NCBI GenBank assembly: GCA_964369605.1
Contig: CAYJFD010000026.1
Coordinates: 1-29,770, forward strand
From: CAYJFD01 sp964369605
GTDB taxonomy: Bacteria > Bacteroidota > Bacteroidia > Bacteroidales > UBA932
Direction: 5' to 3'
DNA length: 29,770 bases
Positions within the stretch are counted from its first letter, which is position 1. Every line of letters begins with the position of its first letter. Shown here piece by piece: positions 8,749 through 16,658 of this stretch. A program made the translations under genes and the position numbers. The notes under the pieces are model-generated. The model had not been told where the DNA came from. It ran no database searches and was given only the letters and a program-made list of their open reading frames with translations.

Positions 8749-8777
8749 TTTAAAAAAAGAAAAAAGTATTATCTTTG
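8749..8777 (+). promoter_or_regulatory. Promoter of the OmpA-like gene
   Basis: TATCTTTG at 8770-8777 is identical to the -7 box of the ABC-F gene. The -33 region is weak (TTT at 8749-8751, 18 bases upstream). The leader would be about 35 bases. Confidence 0.6.
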
Positions 8778-8818
8778 CGTTTAAACACAAAAAATATTAA
8801 TTTAAAAAATCATGTTGT

Positions 8819-10060
8819 ATGAAGAACTTTAGAATTATTCTGTTATCAGCATTTGTTTTACTAAGTGTTAGTGCATTTTCACAAAACGAAACAAATAAGA
8901 ATGTAGAACCAGCGCAAACTGAAAATCTTATTAAGCCTTGGTTCTTCGGAGTAAAAGGAAATGTACCTTTAGCAAAAAGTACATTTGAGAGTTATAGTTT
9001 TATCGACGAGAAGATAGGCTATGGCGGAGGATTGTTTGTAGGATATAATTTCAATCCAATATTTGGAGTAGAACTATTCGGTGGATACTCTAATGTATAT
9101 TTAGGGCATCACGCTTCTTGTGCCTATTGGATGGACTCAGAAGGAAATAAACACCATTTTTTAGGAGATCCTATGCCAGCAACAGGGCAAAAGTATGAAG
9201 ATCTATATGTTAACACTACAGCTATCAATGTAGGATTAAAACTAAACATTGATCTACTGCAAGTAGTAAAGAAGAAGTATGATAGAAGACTAATGTTTCA
9301 TATTTCTCCTATGGTCGGAATGTCTTTCTATAATGCGAATGTAAATACTCTAGCGGGTGATAAGCTATTCTATGCTTCACCAAATTTATCATCTATAATA
9401 GTAGGAGGAGAATTAGCACTAGGTTATAGAATCACTTCAAATATCAGCGTTCAACTTTATTCGAATATGAACTGGTATCTATGCAATAGAATTGATGGCG
9501 TAAATGATCCAACCCACGCAGGTAATTACCTAATCGAGACAGGACTAAAGTTCACATTCCATTTTGGTGGAAATAAGGGCTCTAAAAAGTCAAAATCAGC
9601 TCCTGTTTATGTTGAGCAGCCTAAAGAAACAGTTGTTGAACCACAACCTGCACCAGTAGTAGAAGAGGTTGTAGAAGTAGTTGAGGAGCCAGTAGTTGAA
9701 GAAAAGAAAGAAGTCGTGATAGTTCCAGTAATCGCTCCAGAAGATCTAGTGTTAGAAACTATTTACTTTGGTCAAGATCAAGCGTATATCCCTAATACAG
9801 AGTATGAAAAACTTAATGACTTAGTTAAGGAATTACACGAGAGCCCAGAAAGTAAAGTCGTTATTAAAGGTTATGCAAATAACACTGGAAATGACCAAAT
9901 CAATCTTCCACTATCAGTAAGAAGAGCAAATAATATCGAATGGTGGTTAAAGAAAGAGGGAATATCACAAGATAGAATTATAAAGGTAGAAGGTTTCGGA
10001 ACAGATAAGGAAGCTTCATACACTGAAGGTAGAAGAGTAGAAGTTTGTCTAGCTAAGTAA
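8819..10060 (+). CDS. OmpA-family outer-membrane protein
   Basis: 413 residues. A signal peptide (1-21, ...SVSAFSQ) is followed by an eight-strand-like beta-barrel to about residue 250. A Pro/Val/Glu linker (about 265-305, with VVEEVVEVVEE) comes next, then a C-terminal OmpA peptidoglycan-binding domain (about 312-413: IYFGQDQAYI, LPLSVRRANNIEWWLKKEGI, EGRRVEV). It would anchor the outer membrane to the cell wall. One odd point: where E. coli OmpA has GYTDR with the peptidoglycan-binding Asp, this protein has GYANN, so the Asp is replaced by Asn; the Arg in SVRRAN is kept. Own promoter and terminator make it a single-gene unit. Confidence 0.9.
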   Translation: MKNFRIILLSAFVLLSVSAFSQNETNKNVEPAQTENLIKPWFFGVKGNVPLAKSTFESYSFIDEKIGYGGGLFVGYNFNPIFGVELFGGYSNVYLGHHASCAYWMDSEGNKHHFLGDPMPATGQKYEDLYVNTTAINVGLKLNIDLLQVVKKKYDRRLMFHISPMVGMSFYNANVNTLAGDKLFYASPNLSSIIVGGELALGYRITSNISVQLYSNMNWYLCNRIDGVNDPTHAGNYLIETGLKFTFHFGGNKGSKKSKSAPVYVEQPKETVVEPQPAPVVEEVVEVVEEPVVEEKKEVVIVPVIAPEDLVLETIYFGQDQAYIPNTEYEKLNDLVKELHESPESKVVIKGYANNTGNDQINLPLSVRRANNIEWWLKKEGISQDRIIKVEGFGTDKEASYTEGRRVEVCLAK

Positions 10061-10081
10061 TTAGTCTTACTCTAAAATATT

Positions 10082-10112
10082 AATCACCTCCATTATGGGG
10101 GTGATTTTTTTT
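10082..10112 (+). terminator. Rho-independent terminator after the OmpA-like gene
   Basis: AATCACCTCC (10082-10091) pairs with GGGGGTGATT (10097-10106), with one G-T pair and loop ATTAT, and runs straight into eight T residues. Confidence 0.9.
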
Positions 10113-10224
10113 GCCCAAAATAATCTCAAATTTATATTGATTACCGTCCATCTATATCTTTAAATTTTTCATTTTACAGGAACATAAAGAAAATCGAACA
10201 GTAGAAATGTTACATTACTGCCAA

Positions 10225-10254
10225 TTTGAAATTCGAAAAAAAAATGTAACTTTG
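10225..10254 (+). promoter_or_regulatory. Promoter of the TPR-AraC regulator gene
   Basis: TTTG at 10225-10228 and TAACTTTG at 10247-10254 match both Bacteroidetes elements, spaced 18 bases. Transcription would start near 10261. That is about 30 bases before the signal-peptide frame at 10293, but 170 bases before the first in-frame ATG at 10431. Confidence 0.65.
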
Positions 10255-10292
10255 TTCTTTAGAGAAAGATATAAAATAGCTCCATATAAACA

Positions 10293-10430
10293 AGTAAACT
10301 ATATAAATTATTTTCACTCATCATCTTTTGTACCTTACTCTCAGTTACTAGCACTTTTGGGGCAAGTTATAATGAGGAGGATAGAGTAAAAGAAGTAGAT
10401 AGCCTAATTCTAAAATTTAGGAATATAAGT
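10293..10430 (+). other. Signal-peptide-coding extension without a usable start codon
   Basis: The frame of the regulator is open upstream of its first ATG back to the stop TAA at 10287-10289. Translated from 10293 it reads SKLYKLFSLIIFCTLLSV TSTFGA and then SYNEEDRVKEVDS, which looks exactly like a signal peptide followed by mature protein. No ATG, GTG or TTG is in frame here. At 10293 the codon is AGT followed by AAA CTA, where ATG AAA CTA would be expected. Either the start codon has mutated, an unusual start such as ATC is used, or the sequence has an error. Confidence 0.6.
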
Positions 10431-12017
10431 ATGGTTGAATTTAGTGAGGGTGCATTAGAGTTATGTGATAAGATATTTGAACTTTCTACACAAATATCTG
10501 ACCCCTATTATGATATGGCATCTAATCTTTACTATGGTAGGTATTACATTATAATGGAAAAGTATGATCTTGCCTATGAATTTCTCTCAAAAGCAGAAAA
10601 TATATATCAAGAATCAAGCGAAAAATTTACCCCAAAGCGTGATTTGTCAGCAGTGTGCTTAATTTATAACAACCTTGCAATATATTATATCAATTATAAT
10701 TTGGATTATGAAAGAGGATTAGAGTGCTTCACGAGTGCTGCAAAAATAGCCAAGAAATATTCTCTAAATAGGATGTATGCAGTCGTTGCATATAACTTTA
10801 CATTGTTGAATATAATAAGAGAAGATGCTGTTAGCCTCGAGTTCTCCAAAGAAGTTTATGATCAAGGAATTGAGTGGGATGATAATTTTGTTAGATTTTC
10901 AGGTGCATTATCTCTAGCTATGGGGTATCACTCAAGAGAAGAGTATACAACTGCTCTAAAGTATATAGAAGAAGCTATAAATTCTAATCTCTCGAAGTCA
11001 GACACTCCAAATGTCTATACAACCTATGCAAATATCCTTAATAAACTTGGAAAGTTAGAAGAGGCAACAGGAGCATACAGAATAGCTATGGAAAACTCTA
11101 GCAACGCAGCATTAACAACATCCTCGTATGTGCATCTTTCATATGGAAACTTCTTACTTGAACATAATAATTTCACAAAGGCCATCTCAATCTTAAGCCA
11201 AGCTCTTGAATTTGTTCATCAAAACAAGAATAGTGTATTTTTATTTCAGATATACAAAAGTTTGTCAAAAGCGTACGATAAAGTTGGGGACTCTCCAAGA
11301 TCGTTGGAGTATTATAAAAAATATCATGAAGAATATACTCGTATCTTTGATATTCAACGAGAACGAGAGTTAAAAGAACTATCCCTAGATTATCAGTCTG
11401 TACTTTATGAAGCTAAAATCAATGAACAGGCGCAGCTATATAGGCTAGAGTCAATGGAAAGTAGTCGCCAAAAGTTAATTCTCAGCTTTATAGTTATAAT
11501 AGTTCTTGGCTTTGCTATTTTCCTCTTTATTATGTATCGTAATAAAAATATACTCTACACAAGGATAGTTAAACAATATAAAACTGCACTTGAAAAAGAG
11601 AAAGAGTTAGTAAATAAGAATGGTGAACAAGGCCCGATATCCGAACCACTTTCCTGCGATATCTCAAACAGAGATAAAGAACTCTTTGATTTGATTGAGC
11701 AATTAATGAGAGCCGATAAAATTTATCGTGACCAATATCTAGATAGGGATAAGCTTGCAAAATATGTAAATACAAATCAAGACTATATCACAAAGGCGAT
11801 AAATAAGTGCACATCTAAGAATGTTCCTCAGTATATAAATTCTTATAGGATAGACGAGATCATAAGAATATTATCTGACCCATTAGATAAATCAACCCTT
11901 AAAGAAATTTATTCAAATGCTGGCTTCACTTCGAAATCGAATTTTTATCAACTCTTTCACGAACAAGTAGGAATGAGCCCAACAAAGTATAAAGAAAAAA
12001 TCCGACAAATTTCGTAG
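10431..12017 (+). CDS. TPR / transmembrane / AraC-type one-component regulator
   Basis: 528 residues from the first ATG, or 574 if the signal-peptide frame from 10293 belongs to it. Residues 1-310 are tetratricopeptide-like helical repeats (for example YTTALKYIEEAI at 172-183 and FTKAISILSQALE at 248-260). About 310-348 are coiled coil. One transmembrane helix lies at 349-369 (LILSFIVIIVLGFAIFLFIM). A basic, charged cytoplasmic segment follows, then an AraC-type DNA-binding domain at 438-528 (KLAKYVNTNQDYITKAINK, IYSNAGFTSKSNFYQLFHEQ, GMSPTKYK). Such proteins sense something outside the inner membrane with the TPR part and bind DNA with the C-terminus; that topology needs the signal peptide. 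It lies directly before the lipoprotein block, which is its likely target, though this is inference. Confidence 0.85.
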   Translation: MVEFSEGALELCDKIFELSTQISDPYYDMASNLYYGRYYIIMEKYDLAYEFLSKAENIYQESSEKFTPKRDLSAVCLIYNNLAIYYINYNLDYERGLECFTSAAKIAKKYSLNRMYAVVAYNFTLLNIIREDAVSLEFSKEVYDQGIEWDDNFVRFSGALSLAMGYHSREEYTTALKYIEEAINSNLSKSDTPNVYTTYANILNKLGKLEEATGAYRIAMENSSNAALTTSSYVHLSYGNFLLEHNNFTKAISILSQALEFVHQNKNSVFLFQIYKSLSKAYDKVGDSPRSLEYYKKYHEEYTRIFDIQRERELKELSLDYQSVLYEAKINEQAQLYRLESMESSRQKLILSFIVIIVLGFAIFLFIMYRNKNILYTRIVKQYKTALEKEKELVNKNGEQGPISEPLSCDISNRDKELFDLIEQLMRADKIYRDQYLDRDKLAKYVNTNQDYITKAINKCTSKNVPQYINSYRIDEIIRILSDPLDKSTLKEIYSNAGFTSKSNFYQLFHEQVGMSPTKYKEKIRQIS

Positions 12018-12026
12018 TACGAAATT
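12008..12026 (+). other. Hairpin across the regulator stop codon
   Basis: AATTTCGT (12008-12015) and ACGAAATT (12019-12026) form a perfect 8-bp stem with loop AGT. The stop codon TAG 12015-12017 lies in it. Confidence 0.45.
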
Positions 12027-12046
12027 AAAGATAAATGTCCGGTTTC

Positions 12047-12069
12047 GGGGCAATAGAGTCCTATTCCCC
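12047..12069 (+). other. Second hairpin downstream of the regulator
   Basis: GGGG (12047-12050) and AATAG (12052-12056) pair with CTATT (12061-12065) and CCCC (12066-12069). This makes a 9-bp stem with one bulged C and loop AGTC. Confidence 0.5.
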
Positions 12070-12074
12070 TCTAG

Positions 12075-12118
12075 AAAAGTCCTAATAAGCAGATTTTTGC
12101 ATATTAGGACTTTTGTTT
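12075..12118 (+). terminator. Rho-independent terminator after the regulator
   Basis: AAAAGTCCTAATA (12075-12087) pairs perfectly with TATTAGGACTTTT (12102-12114), followed by GTTTT. The A-rich and T-rich flanks could let it work in both directions. Confidence 0.85.
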
Positions 12119-12142
12119 TACCTTAGAAATATACAGTTATAA

Positions 12143-12150
12143 TACCTTTG
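12143..12150 (+). promoter_or_regulatory. Promoter -7 box of the lipoprotein block
   Basis: TACCTTTG is an exact TAnnTTTG match. The -33 region is weak (TTTA at 12117-12120, 22 bases upstream), which suits a promoter needing an activator. The leader would be nearly 80 bases. Confidence 0.55.
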
Positions 12151-12234
12151 TTGTGAAGAAAAGTTAGTCCCATTGTTTTCTTTTTTAACAAAAATACATT
12201 AACCAAAATCAATCTAGCTAAAACAAATCACAAA

Positions 12235-13479
12235 ATGAAAAAATTACTTGTTAAGATTTTATGCCTTAGTGCAATTATTTTGCTGGTTCTTTCGTGTAAC
12301 GATGTTACTCCACCTACTCCTGAACCAGAACCGCCTATTCTACCAAAGCCGTATCCAACAGGTACTGACTATACCGATCCAGAAGAGTATGGCTCCTCAA
12401 ACTGTTATATAATAAACCCTCAGACAGAGGATGCAGAATATTTTATACCGATAGAGAATAGAATTACTGAGTTCTGGACTGATTATGCTGATTCTCCAGT
12501 AGATATCACCAGTGGTAACTGGGATGTGGAGCTTATATGGCACGACTGTTCGATGGATCCACTTACATCTGAAGAGATAAATAAAAAGAAGATTAAAATA
12601 GAAAAGGTAACTAGTGGTAAGCCTCAGCAAGCAATAAAGGTTTCAATAGCCAATGACTACGACAACTGGGGAAACGTAGTGGTAGCAGTAGTGCAAGATG
12701 GTAAGGTGTTATGGTCGTGGCACCTTTGGATTACTGACTACAACCCAGATCCGTCTGCTCTTGTAGCCACTGCAGGGCAAGGAATATATGCTGTTAAGAA
12801 TGGTAATGTACATCGCTACACAGGTGACCTTTGGGAAAGTGGGGGAATTTATGAAAATCGTTTTATAATGGATAGAAACCTGGGAATGTCTAGTGCGAAT
12901 TTTGATATAAATAAGCCTTATGGACCCGGTACAATTTATTACCAATTTGGACGAAAAGATCCATTCCCAGGAGAAGCGGCAGAATATGGAGTAGGTTATA
13001 GCTTTGAACCGCTGTATGGACCAGTAGACTTTGAATGGTCAGTTAATAACCCTGATGAGTATTATACAAGCGCAGGTTCTGTTATAGACTGGTGTGATGA
13101 GTTAGACTCAAATAATGAAGATATATTATGGAATGACAAAAAGACTAGTCGCTACGGAACGAGAAAAAGTATTTTCGACCCTTCTCCATTAGGCTGGATG
13201 TTACCAGTGGATGGAACGTGGGATGATTTTAATGAACTAACAACAGTAATGACTGACGGGGGCAGAGTTTATAAGTATGCAGATGCTTTATATCCAATTT
13301 CAGGATATCGATATGAAGGAGATGGACTTTGTAAGGTATTTGGTATGTATGGCTATTCTTGGAGCTCTACTCCTTACTCAAAAGATATGGGACATCTGTT
13401 CTGGGGGTATCGTATAGTCCATATTTCACATATTAATTTTCGCCCTTATGGCTTTCCAGTACGCCCAGTACTAGAATAA
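12235..13479 (+). CDS. FISUMP-like lipoprotein, paralogue 1
   Basis: 414 residues. A lipoprotein signal peptide ends in LVLSC (lipid Cys 21), followed by a Pro-rich spacer (TPPTPEPEPP). The body has the blocks shared by the three paralogues: DYTDPEEY and SNCYIINP (45-62), FIPIENRITEFW (70-81), GNWDVELIWHDC (94-105), WSWHLWITDYNP (160-171), IMDRNLG (211-217), YYQFGRKDPFPG (235-246) and KSIFDPSPLGWMLPVDG (311-327). The second half resembles the FISUMP domain (Fibrobacter succinogenes major paralogous domain) common in Bacteroidetes surface proteins. Its function is unknown; a cell-surface or outer-membrane location is inferred from the lipobox. First gene of the block, 33 bases before the next. 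Confidence 0.85.
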   Translation: MKKLLVKILCLSAIILLVLSCNDVTPPTPEPEPPILPKPYPTGTDYTDPEEYGSSNCYIINPQTEDAEYFIPIENRITEFWTDYADSPVDITSGNWDVELIWHDCSMDPLTSEEINKKKIKIEKVTSGKPQQAIKVSIANDYDNWGNVVVAVVQDGKVLWSWHLWITDYNPDPSALVATAGQGIYAVKNGNVHRYTGDLWESGGIYENRFIMDRNLGMSSANFDINKPYGPGTIYYQFGRKDPFPGEAAEYGVGYSFEPLYGPVDFEWSVNNPDEYYTSAGSVIDWCDELDSNNEDILWNDKKTSRYGTRKSIFDPSPLGWMLPVDGTWDDFNELTTVMTDGGRVYKYADALYPISGYRYEGDGLCKVFGMYGYSWSSTPYSKDMGHLFWGYRIVHISHINFRPYGFPVRPVLE

Positions 13480-13512
13480 TCAAATCACTTTAAAATCTAG
13501 ACATAATAAAAA

Positions 13513-14766
13513 ATGAAACTATTTAAAGAAACAACAATAAAGAGTTTAGTCTTAGCATTAATATTCTTCTCGGCTATAGCTTGTGTAAAAGCACCTGTTG
13601 AGCAGAAGTCTCCAGTAATATTAGGTGATCCAACAGTGAGTACAGACTATACAGATCCTAGTATTTACAGTGCCTCGAACTGTTATATTATAAAACCTTT
13701 AGAGCAAACTGCCGAATACCTTATTCCAGTAGAGGAACGTATAAAAGATTTTTGGACTAATTATGCTAACTCACCAGTAGATATCTCAAATGGAAACTGG
13801 GATCTAGAAGTACTGTGGTACGACTGTGATCAAAATCCTATCACTACTGGTATGCCAGATTCTAAGTCCATTAGTGTCAGTAAACTAACTAGTGGTAAAC
13901 TTCAGCAAGCAATGAAAATTGTTATTACTAGCGACTTTACTAACTGGGGTAATATCCTAGTGGCTGTAAAACAAGATGGAAAAGTATTATGGTCATGGCA
14001 CCTATGGTTAACAGATTATAATCCTTATGTGCGTGACTTTGTCGTAGAGGGAGGAGCAGCAGCTTATGAAGTAAGTGGTGGAAACGTGCACCGTTATAAT
14101 GGGAAACTTTGGGAAGAAGGCGGAGTCTATGCAAACAAAGTAATTATGGATAGAAATATTGGAGCAAGAAACCCTGATTATTCGGAAAATTATGGCGCAG
14201 GTTCCCTATATTACCAGTTTGGTCGCAAGGATCCTATACCAGGGACTGCTAGAACATATCTAAATGGTAATGGGTTCGAATCTCTCAGAAATCAAAAGCC
14301 AACTTTCGCTGAAGCAGTACAGAACCCAACTATTTTTTATGCAAATGGAACTTATGCTAACTGGGTGTCTGAATCTGAAGTAGATGCTCATAGACTAAGT
14401 GTGATGTGGAACGATAAAAATTCTACTGAGCAGAATATGAAAAAGAGTATCTTCGATCCTTCTCCATTAGGATGGATGTTGCCACTAAACGGAGTGTGGG
14501 ATGATTTCTCAAATGCAAATTTCTCATGGGATGATACCATGCCAGGAAGGACGTACACTCCAGTAGGAGCTCTCTATCCAACGACAGGTTTTTTGTATAC
14601 TGCAAGCGGTGAATTCTATAATGGAGATGTTATAGGTTATAGTTGGAGTATTAATCCATATAATAATAACAATGCATATCATCTACACAATCAGAAAGTA
14701 AAAGCCATAACATCATTTGTGGATTGTCGCGCATATGGCTTCCCTGCACGTGCAATACAAGAATAA
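13513..14766 (+). CDS. FISUMP-like lipoprotein, paralogue 2
   Basis: 417 residues. Signal peptide with lipobox AIAC (lipid Cys 24). The same block order as paralogue 1 is present: DYTDPSIY, SASNCYIIKP, WTNYANSPVDISNGNWDLEV, WSWHLWLTDYNP, IMDRNIGARNPD, YYQFGRKDPIPG and KSIFDPSPLGWMLPLNG, ending ARAIQE. The central variable part, after the GRKDP block, and the C-terminal strands differ most from paralogue 1. A tandem duplication is the simplest origin. It has no own promoter that I can see, and the next gene starts 41 bases downstream, so it is probably co-transcribed. Confidence 0.85.
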   Translation: MKLFKETTIKSLVLALIFFSAIACVKAPVEQKSPVILGDPTVSTDYTDPSIYSASNCYIIKPLEQTAEYLIPVEERIKDFWTNYANSPVDISNGNWDLEVLWYDCDQNPITTGMPDSKSISVSKLTSGKLQQAMKIVITSDFTNWGNILVAVKQDGKVLWSWHLWLTDYNPYVRDFVVEGGAAAYEVSGGNVHRYNGKLWEEGGVYANKVIMDRNIGARNPDYSENYGAGSLYYQFGRKDPIPGTARTYLNGNGFESLRNQKPTFAEAVQNPTIFYANGTYANWVSESEVDAHRLSVMWNDKNSTEQNMKKSIFDPSPLGWMLPLNGVWDDFSNANFSWDDTMPGRTYTPVGALYPTTGFLYTASGEFYNGDVIGYSWSINPYNNNNAYHLHNQKVKAITSFVDCRAYGFPARAIQE

Positions 14767-14807
14767 GCATTATGTAAATTTAAACCAATTAACTAAAATA
14801 AGCTAAA

Positions 14808-16583
14808 ATGAAAAGAAATAATCTATTTAAATTATGCTTGCTGGGAATAGCAGGATTAATTAGTTTTTTATCGTGTGAGAAAAAAGAACTGACAAAACTA
14901 TCATTATCTGTTGAGGATCTTACATTTTCAGCAGCAGGCGAAAAAAAAACGTTTGATATAGTATGTAATACAGATTGGAATATTGAAATCACTGATGGGG
15001 CATCCTGGTTAGAAGTAAGCCCTATTAGCGGCACAAATAACGCAACGATAAATGTAAAGGTTACCGAAAACGGCATTGATGCTCGTAGTGCTACCCTAAC
15101 TGTAATAGCTGGTGGAACAGAAACAAAGAACCTAAAAATATCTCAAGCTGCAACAGAACAACCAGTTGTGACACTTACAATGGGTGCCGTAACAGAAACT
15201 ACCATCGAATTTACAGCCGAAGTCGTAAACGGAGATAAAATAGCTTTTATTGCTATAGAAGGTGAAAGTGCAGAACCTATAAGTGCTGAAGATATTTTCG
15301 GGCAAGGTGGTGCGCATGAACTCTCATCTAGCAGTAAGTATGAACTAAGTGACCTTCTAGCAGGAACTAGCTATACTCTCCAAGTAGCAGCTCAAAGAGA
15401 TGGCATCTATTCGGCAGTCAGCACAAAGAATTTTACTACAGAAAAGAAAGCAAATATAGTTATAGACTACACAGATCCATCACTATATAACGCATCTAAT
15501 TGTTATATTATCAATCCAGTAGCAGAGGGAACTGCGGACTACTTCCTGCCAATTGAAGATAGAATTAACGATTTCTGGTCTAATTATGCAAACTCTCCAG
15601 TAGATATTAGTGCAGGAGATTGGGATATAGAGTTAATATGGCATGATTGTGACCAGGATCCAACATTTATAGAAGAGTTAGACGCAAATGTTGTAGATAT
15701 TCAAAAAGTTACAAGTGGAAAATCTCAGCAGGCTCTTAAAGTGACTATAGCCTCAGATTTTGCTAACTTTGGAAATATATTTTTATCAGTTAAGCAAAAT
15801 GGAGAGATCCTTTGGTCATGGCACTTATGGATTACAGATTATAATCCAGATGTAGCTTCTCTTACTCCAGCAGCTGGTACATATAACTATGCAGTAGAAA
15901 ATGGAGAGGTTCACCGCTACGAAGGTGCAATATGGCAAAGTGGTGGAGCATACGAAAATAAGTTCATTATGGATAGAAATATTGGCGCAAGGGACACACA
16001 GTGCGCTGAAGACTACGGTGCTGGTAGCTTGTATTATCAATATGGAAGAAAAGAGCCATTCCCAGGTAAAGCAGCGCAATATCAAAATGGAAACTCAGCA
16101 TCAGCAACAAGAGGTGGGAATGTAGACTTTGTAGGTTTAATACAGGCCCCAACAACTATATTTTTTGGTATCGGTAATAATATGACGAATGAGGCGATTG
16201 AAAACGATATAAATGTTATGTGGAATGATAAGAATTCTACAAAAAATGCCTACATAAAGAGTATTTTCGATCCATCTCCACTAGGCTGGATGGTACCGGT
16301 AGATGGAACCTGGAGCGACTTTAATACTACAACTTTCCCAACAGCAGATAATGGAAGAACTTACTCTGCAGCAAACGCTTTCTATCCGGCAACTGGAACG
16401 TATAGCTTCCAAGACGGCAAGTTAGGAAGTGGTGGGCAATTAGGAACAGCTTGGTCTGCAACCATATTCCAAAATAAAATTATGGCTATGGGGATAACCT
16501 TTAATGCAACGAGTGTTACAGTTCAAGGCCCAGCAGCAAGTGGGCGTAATGGAGCATGTACAATTCGTGCTATTCAAGAATAA
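14808..16583 (+). CDS. BACON / Fn3-like / FISUMP-like lipoprotein, paralogue 3
   Basis: 591 residues. Lipobox FLSC (lipid Cys 23). Residues about 31-114 are a BACON domain (LSLSVEDLTFSAAGEKKTF, NTDWNIE, WLEVSPISG, LKISQA). About 119-212 look fibronectin type III-like (LLAGTSYTLQVAAQRDG). About 218-591 repeat the core seen in paralogues 1 and 2: DYTDPSLYNASNCYIINP, WSWHLWITDYNPD, IMDRNIGARD, YYQYGRKEPFPG, KSIFDPSPLGWMVPVDG and RAIQE at the end. BACON domains are linked to glycan- or mucin-associated surface proteins, so a role at the cell surface is likely. The two extra N-terminal domains would hold the core farther from the membrane. A hairpin separates it from the fourth gene. Confidence 0.87.
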   Translation: MKRNNLFKLCLLGIAGLISFLSCEKKELTKLSLSVEDLTFSAAGEKKTFDIVCNTDWNIEITDGASWLEVSPISGTNNATINVKVTENGIDARSATLTVIAGGTETKNLKISQAATEQPVVTLTMGAVTETTIEFTAEVVNGDKIAFIAIEGESAEPISAEDIFGQGGAHELSSSSKYELSDLLAGTSYTLQVAAQRDGIYSAVSTKNFTTEKKANIVIDYTDPSLYNASNCYIINPVAEGTADYFLPIEDRINDFWSNYANSPVDISAGDWDIELIWHDCDQDPTFIEELDANVVDIQKVTSGKSQQALKVTIASDFANFGNIFLSVKQNGEILWSWHLWITDYNPDVASLTPAAGTYNYAVENGEVHRYEGAIWQSGGAYENKFIMDRNIGARDTQCAEDYGAGSLYYQYGRKEPFPGKAAQYQNGNSASATRGGNVDFVGLIQAPTTIFFGIGNNMTNEAIENDINVMWNDKNSTKNAYIKSIFDPSPLGWMVPVDGTWSDFNTTTFPTADNGRTYSAANAFYPATGTYSFQDGKLGSGGQLGTAWSATIFQNKIMAMGITFNATSVTVQGPAASGRNGACTIRAIQE

Positions 16584-16596
16584 ATTTATTAAGAAT

Positions 16597-16640
16597 GTGT
16601 TACTTCTAGCCAACTTTTAAAAGCTAGCTAGGAGTAGCAC
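16597..16640 (+). other. Long intercistronic hairpin
   Basis: GTGTTACTTCTAGC (16597-16610) pairs with GCTAGGAGTAGCAC (16627-16640) over 14 bp with two G-T pairs. No T-run follows on the plus strand, so it is not a classical terminator. It may be an RNA processing or stability element between the third and fourth lipoprotein genes. Confidence 0.55.
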
Positions 16641-16658
16641 AAAATAATTAACGGTATA

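Noticed and set aside
10207..10389. 60-codon open frame between the OmpA-like gene and the regulator
   Set aside because: It spans the regulator's promoter, starts before the transcription start and has no recognisable protein features. The overlapping frame from 10293 makes a much better signal peptide.
14273..14285. tRNA T-arm-like string GGTTCGAATCTC
   Set aside because: It is inside a lipoprotein coding region; no acceptor stem or anticodon arm can be drawn around it.
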